Assembly: GCF_904846175.1 (NCBI RefSeq) | Contig: NZ_CAJGZM010000009.1 | Span: 1 to 64,000, forward strand | From: Psychrobacter immobilis | GTDB lineage: Bacteria > Pseudomonadota > Gammaproteobacteria > Pseudomonadales > Moraxellaceae | Reading direction: 5' to 3' | Length of the DNA stretch: 64,000 nucleotides | Shown: positions 9,418-20,031 of the stretch, piece after piece | How positions within the stretch are numbered: position 1 is the stretch's first letter | Layout of the letters: each line of letters opens with the position of its first letter | Notes under the pieces: generated by a model | Told to the model about the DNA's origin: nothing | What the model saw: the letters and a program-made list of their open reading frames with translations, nothing else | Database searches by the model: none | Position numbers and translations under genes: made by a program

Positions 9418-10551
9418 TCAATCCGCAACGCTTTCAGCTTCTGTTTGCAAGGCTTTTAAGGCATCAATTAAACGCGCATTCTGTGCTGCCGTACCAACGG
9501 TAATACGTAAATACTCATTGATACGCGGTTTATCAAAATGACGCACAATGATACCCTGCTCGCGTAACGTACTTGCTACTGCACTTGCGTCACCATCTTT
9601 TGGGCGGGCAAATACAAAATTAGCGTGCGATGGCAATACATCATAATCGAGCGCCGTCAGCTCAGCGGTGAGTACTTGCCGTAAGTCAATGACTTGCTGG
9701 CAGGTCTGGGTAAAATACTCAACATCTAACACACTGGCGGTTGCTCCTACTTGCGCCAACTTATCGAGTGGATAACTATTAAAGCTATTTTTCATACGCG
9801 TCAGTGCTTCGATTAATGAAGCATTACCAAACGCCATACCGACACGTAAACCAGCCAATGAGCGTGATTTTGAAAAGGTTTGGGTCACGAGCACATTATC
9901 AAACTCATTAATCAAGCTAACCGCTGACACTTCTGTATCTAAGCTACCCTCTTCTTTTTGGGCAAAATCGATATAAGCTTCATCAATCACAATCACTGAA
10001 TTTGAATGCTCACCGGCAAGTTTACGAATATCAGCGAGCGATAATAACAAACCAGTTGGCGCGTTAGGATTGGCAATGATGATACCGCTACAAGGCTGGC
10101 GATAAGCATCAGGGCTGATACTAAAATCCGCGCCTAGGGCGATTTGTACCAGTTCAATGCCAAAAGTTTGCGCATAAACAGGATAGAAGCTATAGCTAAT
10201 ATCAGGCGCTAAAACAGGGCGCTCTTTTAGGAAGAAGCTGGCAAATACCAACGCCAATACTTCATCTGAGCCGTTACCGACAAAGACTTGATTGATATCA
10301 AGGTTATATAACTGTGCCAATGCGGCGCGCAAGTCGTCAGATTCAGGCGCAGGATATAAACGCAGCTCATCCGCTTGCTGCTCTAAGACTTTTGCGATTG
10401 CCTCGCCGACTTTTGGTGACGGCGGAAATGGGTTTTCATTGGTATTTAATTTGCACAAATTTTCATGCTGAGGCTGCTCACCAGGGACGTAAGGTGACAG
10501 ATTACGCGCTTTAGATGACCAAAGCCTGGTGTCTATCTTTAACTCACTCAT
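9418..10551 (-). CDS. hisC: Histidinol-phosphate aminotransferase
   Basis: 377 residues, slightly longer than the usual 350-360. A fold-type I PLP aminotransferase that converts imidazole acetol phosphate to L-histidinol phosphate. Visible motifs: NTNENPFPPSP near the N-terminus, VGNGSDEVL (91-99), NPNAPTG (161-167), Asp190 in VIDEAYIDF, and the PLP lysine Lys228 in TFSKSRSLAGLRVG. The start has AGGATAAC upstream. It is last in the minus-strand block hisG-hisD-hisC; a 100-bp spacer with AT-rich tandem repeats separates it from hisD. This gene order, downstream of murA, is common in Pseudomonas and relatives. Confidence 0.96.
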   Translation of the reverse strand: MSELKIDTRLWSSKARNLSPYVPGEQPQHENLCKLNTNENPFPPSPKVGEAIAKVLEQQADELRLYPAPESDDLRAALAQLYNLDINQVFVGNGSDEVLALVFASFFLKERPVLAPDISYSFYPVYAQTFGIELVQIALGADFSISPDAYRQPCSGIIIANPNAPTGLLLSLADIRKLAGEHSNSVIVIDEAYIDFAQKEEGSLDTEVSAVSLINEFDNVLVTQTFSKSRSLAGLRVGMAFGNASLIEALTRMKNSFNSYPLDKLAQVGATASVLDVEYFTQTCQQVIDLRQVLTAELTALDYDVLPSHANFVFARPKDGDASAVASTLREQGIIVRHFDKPRINEYLRITVGTAAQNARLIDALKALQTEAESVAD

Positions 10552-10576
10552 AAGTTATCCTACTAATTAGCCACAT

Positions 10577-10630
10577 AAATTATTAAACGTAAATTATTAA
10601 ACGTAAATTATTAAAATCGAATTATTAAAG
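10577..10630. repeat. 14-bp AT-rich tandem repeat, hisD-hisC spacer
   Basis: Unit AAATTATTAAACGT occurs perfectly at 10577-10590 and 10591-10604, then two decayed copies follow up to about 10630. It fills much of the 100-bp gap between hisD and hisC. Confidence 0.75.
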
Positions 10631-10651
10631 TTGAGTTATCCAACTGTGTTG

Positions 10652-11956
10652 TTAACTATCTTCCTGATAACGATAGCGGGCTGAACGCGCATGGGCTTCT
10701 AAGTCCTCACGCTGCGCTAAAATATCTGCCGTCTTAGCCAGCGGCTTACTACCCGCTTCAGTACAATAAATAATGGATGATTTCTTTTGGAAGTCATAAA
10801 CACCGAGCGGTGAAGAAAAGCGCGCGGTGCCCGAAGTTGGCAACACGTGATTGGGACCGGCACAGTAGTCGCCAATCGCTTCAGGCGTATGACGACCCAT
10901 AAAGATAGCGCCAGCGTGACGAATATCATTAAGCAGCGCATCAGGGTTATCAACAGACAATTCTAAATGCTCAGGGGCAACGCGATTAATCACCGCCATA
11001 CCCTCCTTACGGTCTTTGACCAAAATAAGTGCGCCACGGTTTTTTAGCGAATCGCGTGCGATATCAGCTTTTGGCAATTCTGCCAAGGCTTTTTCAATTT
11101 CCTCTGCTACTTCTGCAAGCTGCTGTTCACTTGTAGTGACAAAGATAGCTTGGGCGATACGGTCATGTTCCGCTTGTGACAATAAATCCATCGCCAACCA
11201 ATCGGCGCGATCTTGCGCCTCGCCTTCTGCATATACCAGTACTTCAGACGGACCGGCAATCATATCAATACCAACTTGACCAAATACCGCGCGCTTCGCT
11301 GCGGCGACATATTTGTTACCAGGACCCGTGATTTTATCCACGGCTGGTATGGTTTCGGTACCGTATGCCAAGGCAGCAATGGCTTGTGCACCGCCAATGG
11401 TAAAGACGCGGTCAACTTGTGCCAAATGCGCCGCTGCCAACACCAATGGATTAAGCACGCCCTTTGGCGCTGGAACCACCATGATTACTTCTTTAACGCC
11501 AGCTACTTTGGCAGGAATCGCATTCATCAATACAGAAGATGGATAAGATGCCAAACCGCCGGGCACATAAATGCCAACGCGATCAAGCGGCGTGACCTTT
11601 TGACCCAAGCGATTGCCAAGCTCATCTTCATATTGCCAAGTCTCTTGCACTTGGCGCTCATGGAATGTCTGTACGCGTGTGGCCGCCGTCATCAAAGCCG
11701 TTCTAACGGTATCATCAAGAGTAGCAAACGCTTCAGCAAGCGCTTCCTTAGACAGCTCTAAGGATTGCATTGTTGTCGCAGGATGCTGATCAAATTCTTG
11801 GCTCAACGCCAGTACCACGCTATCGCCGCCATGACGTACTTTTGCAATGATATCGTCAACGGTTTTTAATAATTCAACATCGTTCACGGTTTCAAAAGCA
11901 AGCAGTTGGGTCAGTTGACTGTCAAAATCAGCATCTTGAGTACTTAGTTGGCGCAT
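10652..11956 (-). CDS. hisD: Histidinol dehydrogenase
   Basis: 434 residues, the usual length. It is a zinc enzyme that oxidises L-histidinol to L-histidine in two NAD-dependent steps, the last steps of histidine synthesis. Motifs seen: PGGLASYPSSVLMNAIPAKVAG, TGPGNKYVAAAKR, DMIAGPSEVLV, LLSQAEHD, the catalytic VAPEHLELS and the C-terminal GPNHVLPTSGTARFSSPLGV region. The start has AGGATTAAG upstream. It lies between hisG and hisC on the same strand. A 182-codon antisense ORF at 11213-11761 is a shadow. Confidence 0.97.
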   Translation of the reverse strand: MRQLSTQDADFDSQLTQLLAFETVNDVELLKTVDDIIAKVRHGGDSVVLALSQEFDQHPATTMQSLELSKEALAEAFATLDDTVRTALMTAATRVQTFHERQVQETWQYEDELGNRLGQKVTPLDRVGIYVPGGLASYPSSVLMNAIPAKVAGVKEVIMVVPAPKGVLNPLVLAAAHLAQVDRVFTIGGAQAIAALAYGTETIPAVDKITGPGNKYVAAAKRAVFGQVGIDMIAGPSEVLVYAEGEAQDRADWLAMDLLSQAEHDRIAQAIFVTTSEQQLAEVAEEIEKALAELPKADIARDSLKNRGALILVKDRKEGMAVINRVAPEHLELSVDNPDALLNDIRHAGAIFMGRHTPEAIGDYCAGPNHVLPTSGTARFSSPLGVYDFQKKSSIIYCTEAGSKPLAKTADILAQREDLEAHARSARYRYQEDS

Positions 11957-12105
11957 AACTTAATCCTATAGTTGAGCATAAAATACGGCTATAAAGAATC
12001 TAGTAGATAAAAGAGCAAATAAGAAAAGGGCTGTGTGTTTGCTTATTTCTGGTTATTTCACTCAGATTATACTGAGCTTTTATTTTCTGGCAAGCAAATA
12101 CAATA

Positions 12106-12152
12106 AAACCAGTTTAGCACGCTATATCTATCCTAGAGCGCCAAACTGGTTT
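12106..12152 (-). terminator. Terminator-like hairpin after hisG
   Basis: AAACCAGTTT (12106-12115) and AAACTGGTTT (12143-12152) form a 10-bp stem. An inner GCGCT/AGCGT pairing can extend it. On the minus strand TTTTATTG follows. It lies in the 281-bp gap between hisG and hisD, so hisG may be partly uncoupled from hisD. Confidence 0.55.
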
Positions 12153-12237
12153 AAAATTTTGTATAGCCATGCTTGATATTATCAATGATTGCTAATGCTT
12201 AATAAGAGCGCTTTTTAAATACTGAATAAATGCTCAT

Positions 12238-12933
12238 TTAAGAAGCGCTGGCAATACTGTCTTTAAAGCTATCTAAAATCGGCTCAAGCAGCGCAAATTT
12301 ACGCTTGTAGCTAACTTGATTGACAATAAGGCGTGACGACACATCACAAATATGGTCGCGCGCTTCAAGTCCATTGGCACGCAGCGTATTGCCAGTATCA
12401 ACGACGTCAACAATCAAGTCACCTAAGCCGACCAACGGCGCAAGCTCCATCGAACCATAAAGCTTAATCACATCGACCTGCTGACCTTGACTGGCAAAGT
12501 AAGCGCGGGCAACATTGACATATTTAGTGGCAATACGCAGACGACGATTTGGCAGCGGCGCGCCTTTAACGCCAGCGGTCATCAGCTTACACTGAGCGAT
12601 CTGCAAATCTAGCAATTCATAAACGTGATTGGCACCATGCTCAAGTAATACATCCTTACCCGCCACACCAAAATCAGCAGCGCCGTGTTCAACATAGGTT
12701 GGCACATCACTGGCGCGTAAAATTAAGACGCGGACATTTGGGTTTGAGGTTGGGAAAATAAGCTTGCGTGACGCTTCAGGGTCTTCTAATAATTCAACTC
12801 CAGCAGCGCGTAACAAAGGCATCGTCTCTTCTAAAATACGACCCTTTGATAGCGCCAGTGTCAAACCTAAAAACTCATCATTTACTTCGTTTAATAAGCC
12901 GTCAGTTGGAAGGCTATTGCTTGCTTCAGTCAT
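12238..12933 (-). CDS. hisG: ATP phosphoribosyltransferase, short form
   Basis: 231 residues, the short HisG-S type without the C-terminal regulatory domain of E. coli HisG (about 300 residues). It catalyses the first step of histidine synthesis from ATP and PRPP. Motifs: [55 protein letters not shown] (read in parts). HisG-S enzymes need the partner HisZ, which is not in this window. There is an N-terminal extension of about 25 residues before TLALSKGR and no clear ribosome-binding site, so the start is less certain. It sits between murA and hisD. Confidence 0.94.
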   Translation of the reverse strand: MTEASNSLPTDGLLNEVNDEFLGLTLALSKGRILEETMPLLRAAGVELLEDPEASRKLIFPTSNPNVRVLILRASDVPTYVEHGAADFGVAGKDVLLEHGANHVYELLDLQIAQCKLMTAGVKGAPLPNRRLRIATKYVNVARAYFASQGQQVDVIKLYGSMELAPLVGLGDLIVDVVDTGNTLRANGLEARDHICDVSSRLIVNQVSYKRKFALLEPILDSFKDSIASAS

Positions 12934-13033
12934 AATGACTCGTGTCCGTGTACAGTTAGTTGCCTTACTTAAAAGGCATTATTAATTTCGTTAAATAAAA
13001 GGTGATACCAATAACAACGGCTAATTAACCAAT

Positions 13034-14392
<1,359 letters not shown>

Positions 14393-14421
14393 TCATAGAT
14401 AAAAGTCATAGGTAAAAAGTT

Positions 14422-14673
14422 TTAGCCTTGAGATTGAACGTCCCATTCGGCTGGGGTTAAGGCTTGAATATTAAGCGCATGAATATCACCGCTCGCAATC
14501 TTATCATTTACTAATGCGTAAACTGACTGCTGGCGTTGCACCGCGCGCTTGCCTTCAAAACTGGCATCAACCACCCGTACATCAAACTTGGTTCCTTGAT
14601 TGGCAGCTTGAATAAAAGCATCTGGGAAGTGAGTTTGTAAAAATGCAATCAAATCGTCAGCGTTCATGCTCAT
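14422..14673 (-). CDS. ibaG: BolA family protein IbaG
   Basis: 83 residues, a single BolA/YrbA domain. The central FDVRVVDASFEGKRAVQRQQ and the C-terminal DIHALNIQALTPAEW match the family. BolA-like proteins bind [2Fe-2S] clusters together with monothiol glutaredoxins, and IbaG is linked to acid stress. It lies immediately upstream of murA on the same strand, the position of yrbA in E. coli and Pseudomonas, which supports the IbaG assignment over BolA itself. Confidence 0.88.
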   Translation of the reverse strand: MSMNADDLIAFLQTHFPDAFIQAANQGTKFDVRVVDASFEGKRAVQRQQSVYALVNDKIASGDIHALNIQALTPAEWDVQSQG

Positions 14674-14869
14674 AGAATATTCTGCCTTAAAGTTTAAATA
14701 GGGTATAGGGTTAAAGTGACGTCATTATAACAAGAGTTTGACCATCTTACAGTACTGTCTTGCGCAACTGCGCTTAACTATTCATCATAGCTTTAGGCTT
14801 ACTATAATCAGTGAACAATTATTATGTTTGATGCTCATTATGTTCGGTGCTTGGTATTTTTGACATTCA

Positions 14870-15856
14870 CTACTTAAGCGTTTTATCCAAATAGCTGAGC
14901 ACTTGCGTACGCACATCATTAACCCAGCGTAAAGGCGGTGCCATCGCACCGATACTGGTGGCATGACTGGCGCCTGCAATTTCGCCAGTTTCCACTTTAA
15001 CGCCTGCCGCTTTTAAGGCCTGTGTCATTTTGATGGTATTGGTCACATGGACGACCTTGTCTTTTTCGGCAGTCAATAATAAATAGGGTGGCTGCGCGCC
15101 TTTGATTTGGCGGTCTGGCATCACCGTCTCTGGCGTCGCACTTGCCCCAAAGGCAGTTCTACTACTGAATTTACGAAAGTCATAGCTATAAGGACCTGCG
15201 ATACCAATCACGGTAGCAATATCTTTTGGTTTCACCCCATACGGCGCCAAAAAATCTTCATTGGCAACGGCAGCTACCGCATTAAACGCGCCCGCAGAAT
15301 GACCTATGACGGCCAGACGTTTGGGATCAGCATGCAGGCTTTCAGCATTTTTATAGCTCCAAGCGATGGCCTGCGCAGCATCTTCTACATAATCAGGATA
15401 AACGTGCTCAGGCGCTTTACGATAATTAATGACTGCCGTGACATAACCTGCTTGCGCCAAACTTTGACCAACAAAGGCGTATTCATCTTTACTGCCACTT
15501 TCCCATGAACCGCCATGGACAAACACCACCATCGGATAGCTGTCATGAATGACACTATCATTAATAGCATTATCAGTTACGTTTTTTGACTGCATGGCTT
15601 TTGCTAAAGGCTTGGGATAATAAATATCTAAATCCTGCAAAGGCTCATCGCCATACAAGATATTTTTACTGACGCCAACGCCGCCATTTGAAGTAATACC
15701 GTTCACGATAGCGAGCGCCGATAATGCTTGTGCCTGTTGGGTCGCGAGCGCAATACCGCCAACGGCCAATGCTGTCGTCACACCGACGCTGATACGTTTA
15801 GGCGTGCGACTCTTTATTGGCACAGGTTTTACAGTTTCTTTATTTAAATCCTTCAT
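14870..15856 (-). CDS. Exported alpha/beta hydrolase (esterase-like)
   Basis: 328 residues. A basic N-terminus is followed by a hydrophobic segment (about 23-50, VGVTTALAVGGIALA) that should act as a signal peptide or anchor. The catalytic domain has the HGGSW oxyanion motif (114-118), nucleophile elbow GHSAG with Ser187, a candidate acid Asp266 (EKDKVV) and His298 (GASHA), so all catalytic residues are present. The HGG and NYRKAPEH motifs place it near the hormone-sensitive-lipase/arylformamidase-type carboxylesterases. Substrate is unknown. It stands alone, downstream of dolP on the same strand. Two other alpha/beta hydrolases in the window (23502, 32831) are not close copies. Confidence 0.88.
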   Translation of the reverse strand: MKDLNKETVKPVPIKSRTPKRISVGVTTALAVGGIALATQQAQALSALAIVNGITSNGGVGVSKNILYGDEPLQDLDIYYPKPLAKAMQSKNVTDNAINDSVIHDSYPMVVFVHGGSWESGSKDEYAFVGQSLAQAGYVTAVINYRKAPEHVYPDYVEDAAQAIAWSYKNAESLHADPKRLAVIGHSAGAFNAVAAVANEDFLAPYGVKPKDIATVIGIAGPYSYDFRKFSSRTAFGASATPETVMPDRQIKGAQPPYLLLTAEKDKVVHVTNTIKMTQALKAAGVKVETGEIAGASHATSIGAMAPPLRWVNDVRTQVLSYLDKTLK

Positions 15857-16086
15857 CGCCAGTATTCCTATTATTAGCTCGTCGTCGAGTAATATTTGAT
15901 AGTTGGTTAAAACTGAATAGTAGAGTGAGGGCTTTATTTTTTATTATTATTTTAATTAGGCCATCAACTCTACTTTTTACGTTTTATATCTTACTGGCTG
16001 GCTCGGAATTTATCGTGCTTTTCCTGTTATGACTGTTTAGGTTTCTTGTGTTTTTCAGCAAAGAAGGCATTCAGAAAAACAGCCAG

Positions 16087-16923
16087 TTAAGGATTTTGAT
16101 AAAGGTCGATATAAGGACTCGATGACGGCTGATTGATGGGCGTACCATCTTCGTCGACGATAATCGGGGTGGCATTGATAACAGGATCTACCGCGACCGG
16201 AGTTGTGACTTCAGGCATTGCCCTACTATTGACCGCTGGGCCTCTGGTAGGATTGGCTAAATTATCTTCATACATAATATCGTCATCGCCCAGCTTTACC
16301 CCTCTATCATCAACGACGGTGGTCAGCAGCACCAACTCTGTGATGCCGACAGTATTATTGGCAATATCAATCAGGTGACTTTGCTGCGTCGGTGTCATAC
16401 GCCCCATAATATAAACCACGCCATCATTGGTGACCGCTTTAATCTGTGAGGCTTTGACGCCATTACTAGAGGCTACTTTTGCCAGTAATTTAGAGCTAAT
16501 ATAACCATCGTGGACGGTTGAGCTATAGCCCCTTGAGGCGCTAACGTTAAGCTCATTGTAGACATGACGGACGTCTGGCATAGAGCCAACTACTTTTTCT
16601 ATTTCTGCCTTAATAGCTTCCGTTGGCACCTCGCCTGTGAGCAGCACTTCACTATTAAAACTATCAATGCTCATGCGACTGATTTGCTGTAAATTTTCTT
16701 GCAGACCATAGACGTTAATCTTGACCGTATGCTCAATACTACGATCGAGCAGGCGCTGCGGAATGGTGCGCTCTGTCATCGGTACGCCATACGTTCCTTC
16801 TGTGCTATTGGTCAAATAATTGGTGGTACAACCTGTGGCGACGATGCTGGTCAATAGCATAACACCAATAGCCTTACGGCATGATGAACCAAAAATAGCA
16901 GTGCGCAAATGCATTCGTGTCAT
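16087..16923 (-). CDS. dolP: BON-domain outer-membrane lipoprotein DolP-like
   Basis: 278 residues. A signal peptide ends in the lipobox IVATGC with Cys32. Two BON domains follow (about 58-130 and 132-205; INVYGLQENL, VLLTGEVPTE, VRHVYNELNV, VYIMGRMTPTQ). E. coli DolP (YraP) is a dual-BON outer-membrane lipoprotein that supports envelope integrity and division-site functions. This protein is longer than E. coli DolP (about 190 residues) by an acidic, Pro/Thr-rich C-terminal tail of about 70 residues. yraN and rsmI lie next to it, as in the E. coli rsmI-yraN-dolP neighbourhood, which supports the call. lpoA and diaA are absent from this location. Confidence 0.85.
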   Translation of the reverse strand: MTRMHLRTAIFGSSCRKAIGVMLLTSIVATGCTTNYLTNSTEGTYGVPMTERTIPQRLLDRSIEHTVKINVYGLQENLQQISRMSIDSFNSEVLLTGEVPTEAIKAEIEKVVGSMPDVRHVYNELNVSASRGYSSTVHDGYISSKLLAKVASSNGVKASQIKAVTNDGVVYIMGRMTPTQQSHLIDIANNTVGITELVLLTTVVDDRGVKLGDDDIMYEDNLANPTRGPAVNSRAMPEVTTPVAVDPVINATPIIVDEDGTPINQPSSSPYIDLYQNP

Positions 16924-17212
16924 GATTTACCTCTTAGAACATAATGTAGTGATTAACTAATGATTAAAAGTGTCACGCTTGATAATAACAATGATTAATT
17001 ATGCCGGTAGTTAATAATGGTAATAATAAGAATATGATTAAATTAACTATTTATAATGCCGCTACTTTACTGAATATTTATCCGAGGCAGTTAGGCTTTT
17101 GGCAACGATAGCTTGATACGCTTATTTATTTTTTAACTGAGTTATAGGGCTTAACGTTCAAACCCACTTAACTCTCAAACCACTTAAGCTCGTAGAAAGC
17201 TTATTACTCTGA

Positions 17213-17680
17213 TTACCAAGCTGAGGCAATAAAAGCGCCCTGTAACCATTCTGGCTGAATATTTTTTGGCGGTGTTTCTTTAATGTCATTGGTCTTATTT
17301 TTATTATTGGCATTAGTATTCATATTGGTATCATAGGCAATCACATCAAACCGACACTCATACTCATTATATTCAGGATGCTGCTGCAAAAAATGACGCG
17401 CCGCTTTGATAATTTTATTTTGCTTATTTTTTGTCACGCTAAGCGCTGCATCACCAAACCCTGAACGTTGCCGCTGACGCACTTCAATAAATACCAGTGT
17501 CGACCACGCCTGCCCTTTTTCGATCATGATTAAGTCAAGCTCACCAACTTTTGGCTGCTCCCAATTTTGAGTAATCAATAGTAAACCTTGCGCTTGTAAA
17601 AAATCACACGCTTGCTGTTCAAAACGGCTACCTTGACGCTGTGTCGGTGAAGTCAGGGTTAAAGGTTTGTCATTTGCCAT
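17213..17680 (-). CDS. yraN: YraN/UPF0102 family endonuclease-like protein
   Basis: 155 residues from the ATG; a GTG one codon upstream is also possible, but AGGG spacing favours the ATG. The family core is clear: GSRFEQQACDFLQAQGLLLI, GELDLIMIE and LVFIEVRQR, which give the E-x-D...E-x-R pattern of a PD-(D/E)XK nuclease-like fold. UPF0102 function is not firmly known. An Asn/Lys-rich low-complexity insertion (NMNTNANNKNKTNDIK, around residues 119-139) sits near the C-terminus, where relatives have only a few residues. It is divergent from rsmI with about 175 bp between. Confidence 0.9.
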   Translation of the reverse strand: MANDKPLTLTSPTQRQGSRFEQQACDFLQAQGLLLITQNWEQPKVGELDLIMIEKGQAWSTLVFIEVRQRQRSGFGDAALSVTKNKQNKIIKAARHFLQQHPEYNEYECRFDVIAYDTNMNTNANNKNKTNDIKETPPKNIQPEWLQGAFIASAW

Positions 17681-17855
17681 CACGTCCCTTTACTATCATT
17701 TCTCTTTATTATCATATCTATGGTTCAGCTGAACATTTGAGAATTATCATAGCACATCATGCTAAACTAACCACTTTCGCGTTTTAATAATCGCTTTTAA
17801 TATTCGTTTTTAATGCTCTTTCTTAACGCTCAATACTTAATACTCAGAGGTTTTC

Positions 17856-18815
17856 ATGTCTAGCCCTACCGCGATGCCAGCTTGTCTTTATATCGTTGCC
17901 ACGCCGATTGGTAATTTAAGCGACATGACACCGCACGCAATCGATATTTTAAAGCAAGTTGCTATCATTGCCTGTGAAGACACGCGCACCTCAGGCAAAC
18001 TTTTATCACATTTTGGTATTAACACCAAAGGTAATAAGGATGAAGATACCGAAGAAGTAACGGCATACGATAATAAAAATGCTGCCGAAAACGAGTCTGA
18101 TAGCGCTGCTAAACAAAAAGGTCATAATAAACTTTGGGCCTATCATGAACATAATAGCGCCATTCAAACCCCCAAAATCATTGAAATGATTGAGCAAGGT
18201 CATTCCGTTGCTCTGATTAGTGATGCTGGCACGCCGCTGATTAGTGACCCCGGTTATCAATTGGTGCAAGCTGCTCATGCCGCTGGCGTTCGAGTGTCAC
18301 CAATTATTGGTGCGTCTGCTGCCATCGCCGCACTGTCTGTCGCAGGATTGCCCTCAGATCGCTTTAGCTTTATTGGTTTTTTACCGGCCAAAACCCACGG
18401 TCGCCAAAAACAATTAACGGCTCTCAACTCACGCACCGAAACCTTGATATTTTACGAAGCACCACATCGTATTATCGCCAGCTTAGAAGATATGGCGGCT
18501 ATATTTGGTGCAGATCGCGAAGTGACGTTTTGCCGTGAATTGACCAAAACCTTTGAAACCGTGCATAAAAGCACGCTTGGTAATTTGGTTGAGTTTGTCA
18601 AAGCCGATGACAATCAGCAACGCGGTGAAATCGTCGTGGTCGTCGCTGGGGTAAATGTGGCGCAAGATGATGACGATATCAGTATCCACGATAAATTATT
18701 ACAGCGCTTGTTAGAAGATTTATCGGTTAAAAAAGCCGCTGCCTTAGCTGCTGATATTACCGGCGTTAAAAAGAATGCGCTTTATCAGCGCCTACTTGAG
18801 CTGCAAGCAGAATAG
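17856..18815 (+). CDS. rsmI: 16S rRNA (cytidine1402-2'-O)-methyltransferase
   Basis: 319 residues. A tetrapyrrole-methylase-fold enzyme that 2'-O-methylates C1402 in the 16S P site, using SAM. Motifs: LYIVATPIGNLSDMT, CEDTRTSGKLLSHFGI, SDAGTPLISDPGY, GFLPAK and YEAPHRI. Against E. coli RsmI there is an insertion of about 35 residues (58-92), rich in Asp, Glu, Asn and Lys, exactly between HFGI and the WAYHEHN segment, a surface loop in the family. AGAGG precedes the ATG. A PfkB kinase gene follows on the same strand after 72 bp. Confidence 0.96.
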   Translation: MSSPTAMPACLYIVATPIGNLSDMTPHAIDILKQVAIIACEDTRTSGKLLSHFGINTKGNKDEDTEEVTAYDNKNAAENESDSAAKQKGHNKLWAYHEHNSAIQTPKIIEMIEQGHSVALISDAGTPLISDPGYQLVQAAHAAGVRVSPIIGASAAIAALSVAGLPSDRFSFIGFLPAKTHGRQKQLTALNSRTETLIFYEAPHRIIASLEDMAAIFGADREVTFCRELTKTFETVHKSTLGNLVEFVKADDNQQRGEIVVVVAGVNVAQDDDDISIHDKLLQRLLEDLSVKKAAALAADITGVKKNALYQRLLELQAE

Positions 18816-18887
18816 TTTTTAGTTATAAAAAATAAGCTAAGCACGAATAAATTAAGCACTGATAAACTCATTGAGGAGAGATAGATA

Positions 18888-19907
18888 ATGTACGATGTGA
18901 TGGCGATAGGTAATGCTTTAGTTGACCACGAATATCTGCTGTCGGATGCAGCACTAGAAGAAACTGACCTCACCAAAGGCAATATGACGCTGGCAGGAAT
19001 TGAAGAGCAGCAGCAGTTATTGGCCTATTTTAAGCTAGCAGAAATTGCGCCATCAAAACAAGCGGGTGGCGGCTCAGCGGCTAATGCGATGTATGCCTTT
19101 GCAAGTTTGGGCGGCAAACCTTTTTATGCCTGCCGCGTCGGCGATGACAAGCAAGGCGAGTTTTACCTAAAAGACTTGCACGAAGCAGGCGTTGCCACAT
19201 CCCCTCAGTCGATTCATGCAGGCGGTGTAACTGGCTCATGCGTAGTAGCAGTGACCGAAGATGGTGAGCGTACTATGCAAACCTTCCTTGGTACTTCAAG
19301 CGACATTACCGCTGATAACGTTGACTTTGAGGCACTGACCCAAGCAGGTTGGCTGTATTTAGAAGGTTATTTGGCCATGTCTGAAGGGATTCAGCCAGCG
19401 ATGACCCAATTACGCCAACAAGCCGGCATCCATGGTGCCAAAATCGCCGTCAGCTTTGCTGATCCTGCGGTAGTGAAATTTGCCAAAGACGGTCTGATAA
19501 ATATGCTCGGCAATAAAGTCGCGGTGATATTTTGTAATAGTGAAGAAGCAAAATTATTTACCGATAAAAAGCAGCATAAGGCAGCAGCGCGTGCCTTACT
19601 TGAGCATTGCCAAACGGCGGTCGTCACCGATGGACCAAATGGTGCCATCATCGCTCATAAGCCAAATGACGAGTCAGAGATTGAGATTCATGAGATTCCT
19701 ACGCCAGCTGTTGCCAATGTCATTGATACCAATGGTGCCGGTGATAACTATTCTGGCGCATTTTTATACGCTTTATCGCAGCAATACAGCTTGCCAGAAT
19801 GTGGACGGCTTGCCAGCGAAATCGCCGCACAAGTGATTCAGCAATTCGGCCCACGCCTCGCATCAAAAGATTATCAATATATCTCGCGCCGCGTTTTAAC
19901 TGTTTAA
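18888..19907 (+). CDS. PfkB family carbohydrate/adenosine kinase
   Basis: 339 residues, a PfkB/ribokinase-fold kinase. The N-terminal substrate motif GGGSAANAMYAFASLGG (60-76) and the C-terminal ATP-site motif DTNGAGDNYSG (280-290, catalytic base Asp286) are both intact. It resembles bacterial proteins annotated as adenosine kinase, but substrate cannot be fixed from sequence alone; a nucleoside or sugar is possible. A strong Shine-Dalgarno (GAGGAGAG) precedes the start. It follows rsmI and ends at a strong bidirectional terminator. Confidence 0.88.
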   Translation: MYDVMAIGNALVDHEYLLSDAALEETDLTKGNMTLAGIEEQQQLLAYFKLAEIAPSKQAGGGSAANAMYAFASLGGKPFYACRVGDDKQGEFYLKDLHEAGVATSPQSIHAGGVTGSCVVAVTEDGERTMQTFLGTSSDITADNVDFEALTQAGWLYLEGYLAMSEGIQPAMTQLRQQAGIHGAKIAVSFADPAVVKFAKDGLINMLGNKVAVIFCNSEEAKLFTDKKQHKAAARALLEHCQTAVVTDGPNGAIIAHKPNDESEIEIHEIPTPAVANVIDTNGAGDNYSGAFLYALSQQYSLPECGRLASEIAAQVIQQFGPRLASKDYQYISRRVLTV

Positions 19908-19951
19908 CCATCTAAATATCTTAGATAAAACTTTCATTATAAATTGCTTAT

Positions 19952-19985
19952 AAAAAAGCCCATATCCTAGGATATGGGCTTTTTC
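19952..19985. terminator. Strong bidirectional terminator, PfkB kinase / metY
   Basis: A perfect 12-bp-per-arm palindrome AGCCCATATCCT/AGGATATGGGCT (19957-19980), flanked by A-run (19952-19957) and TTTTT (19981-19985). It serves both convergent genes. Confidence 0.85.
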
Positions 19986-20031
19986 GTTTGGATTAATAAC
20001 ACCAATGAAATATAAGGAAACTATTACTTTA

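Noticed and set aside
11213-11761. 182-codon ORF antisense to hisD
   Set aside because: No family features, rich in Arg/His/Asn, and lies wholly inside a conserved gene; a shadow.
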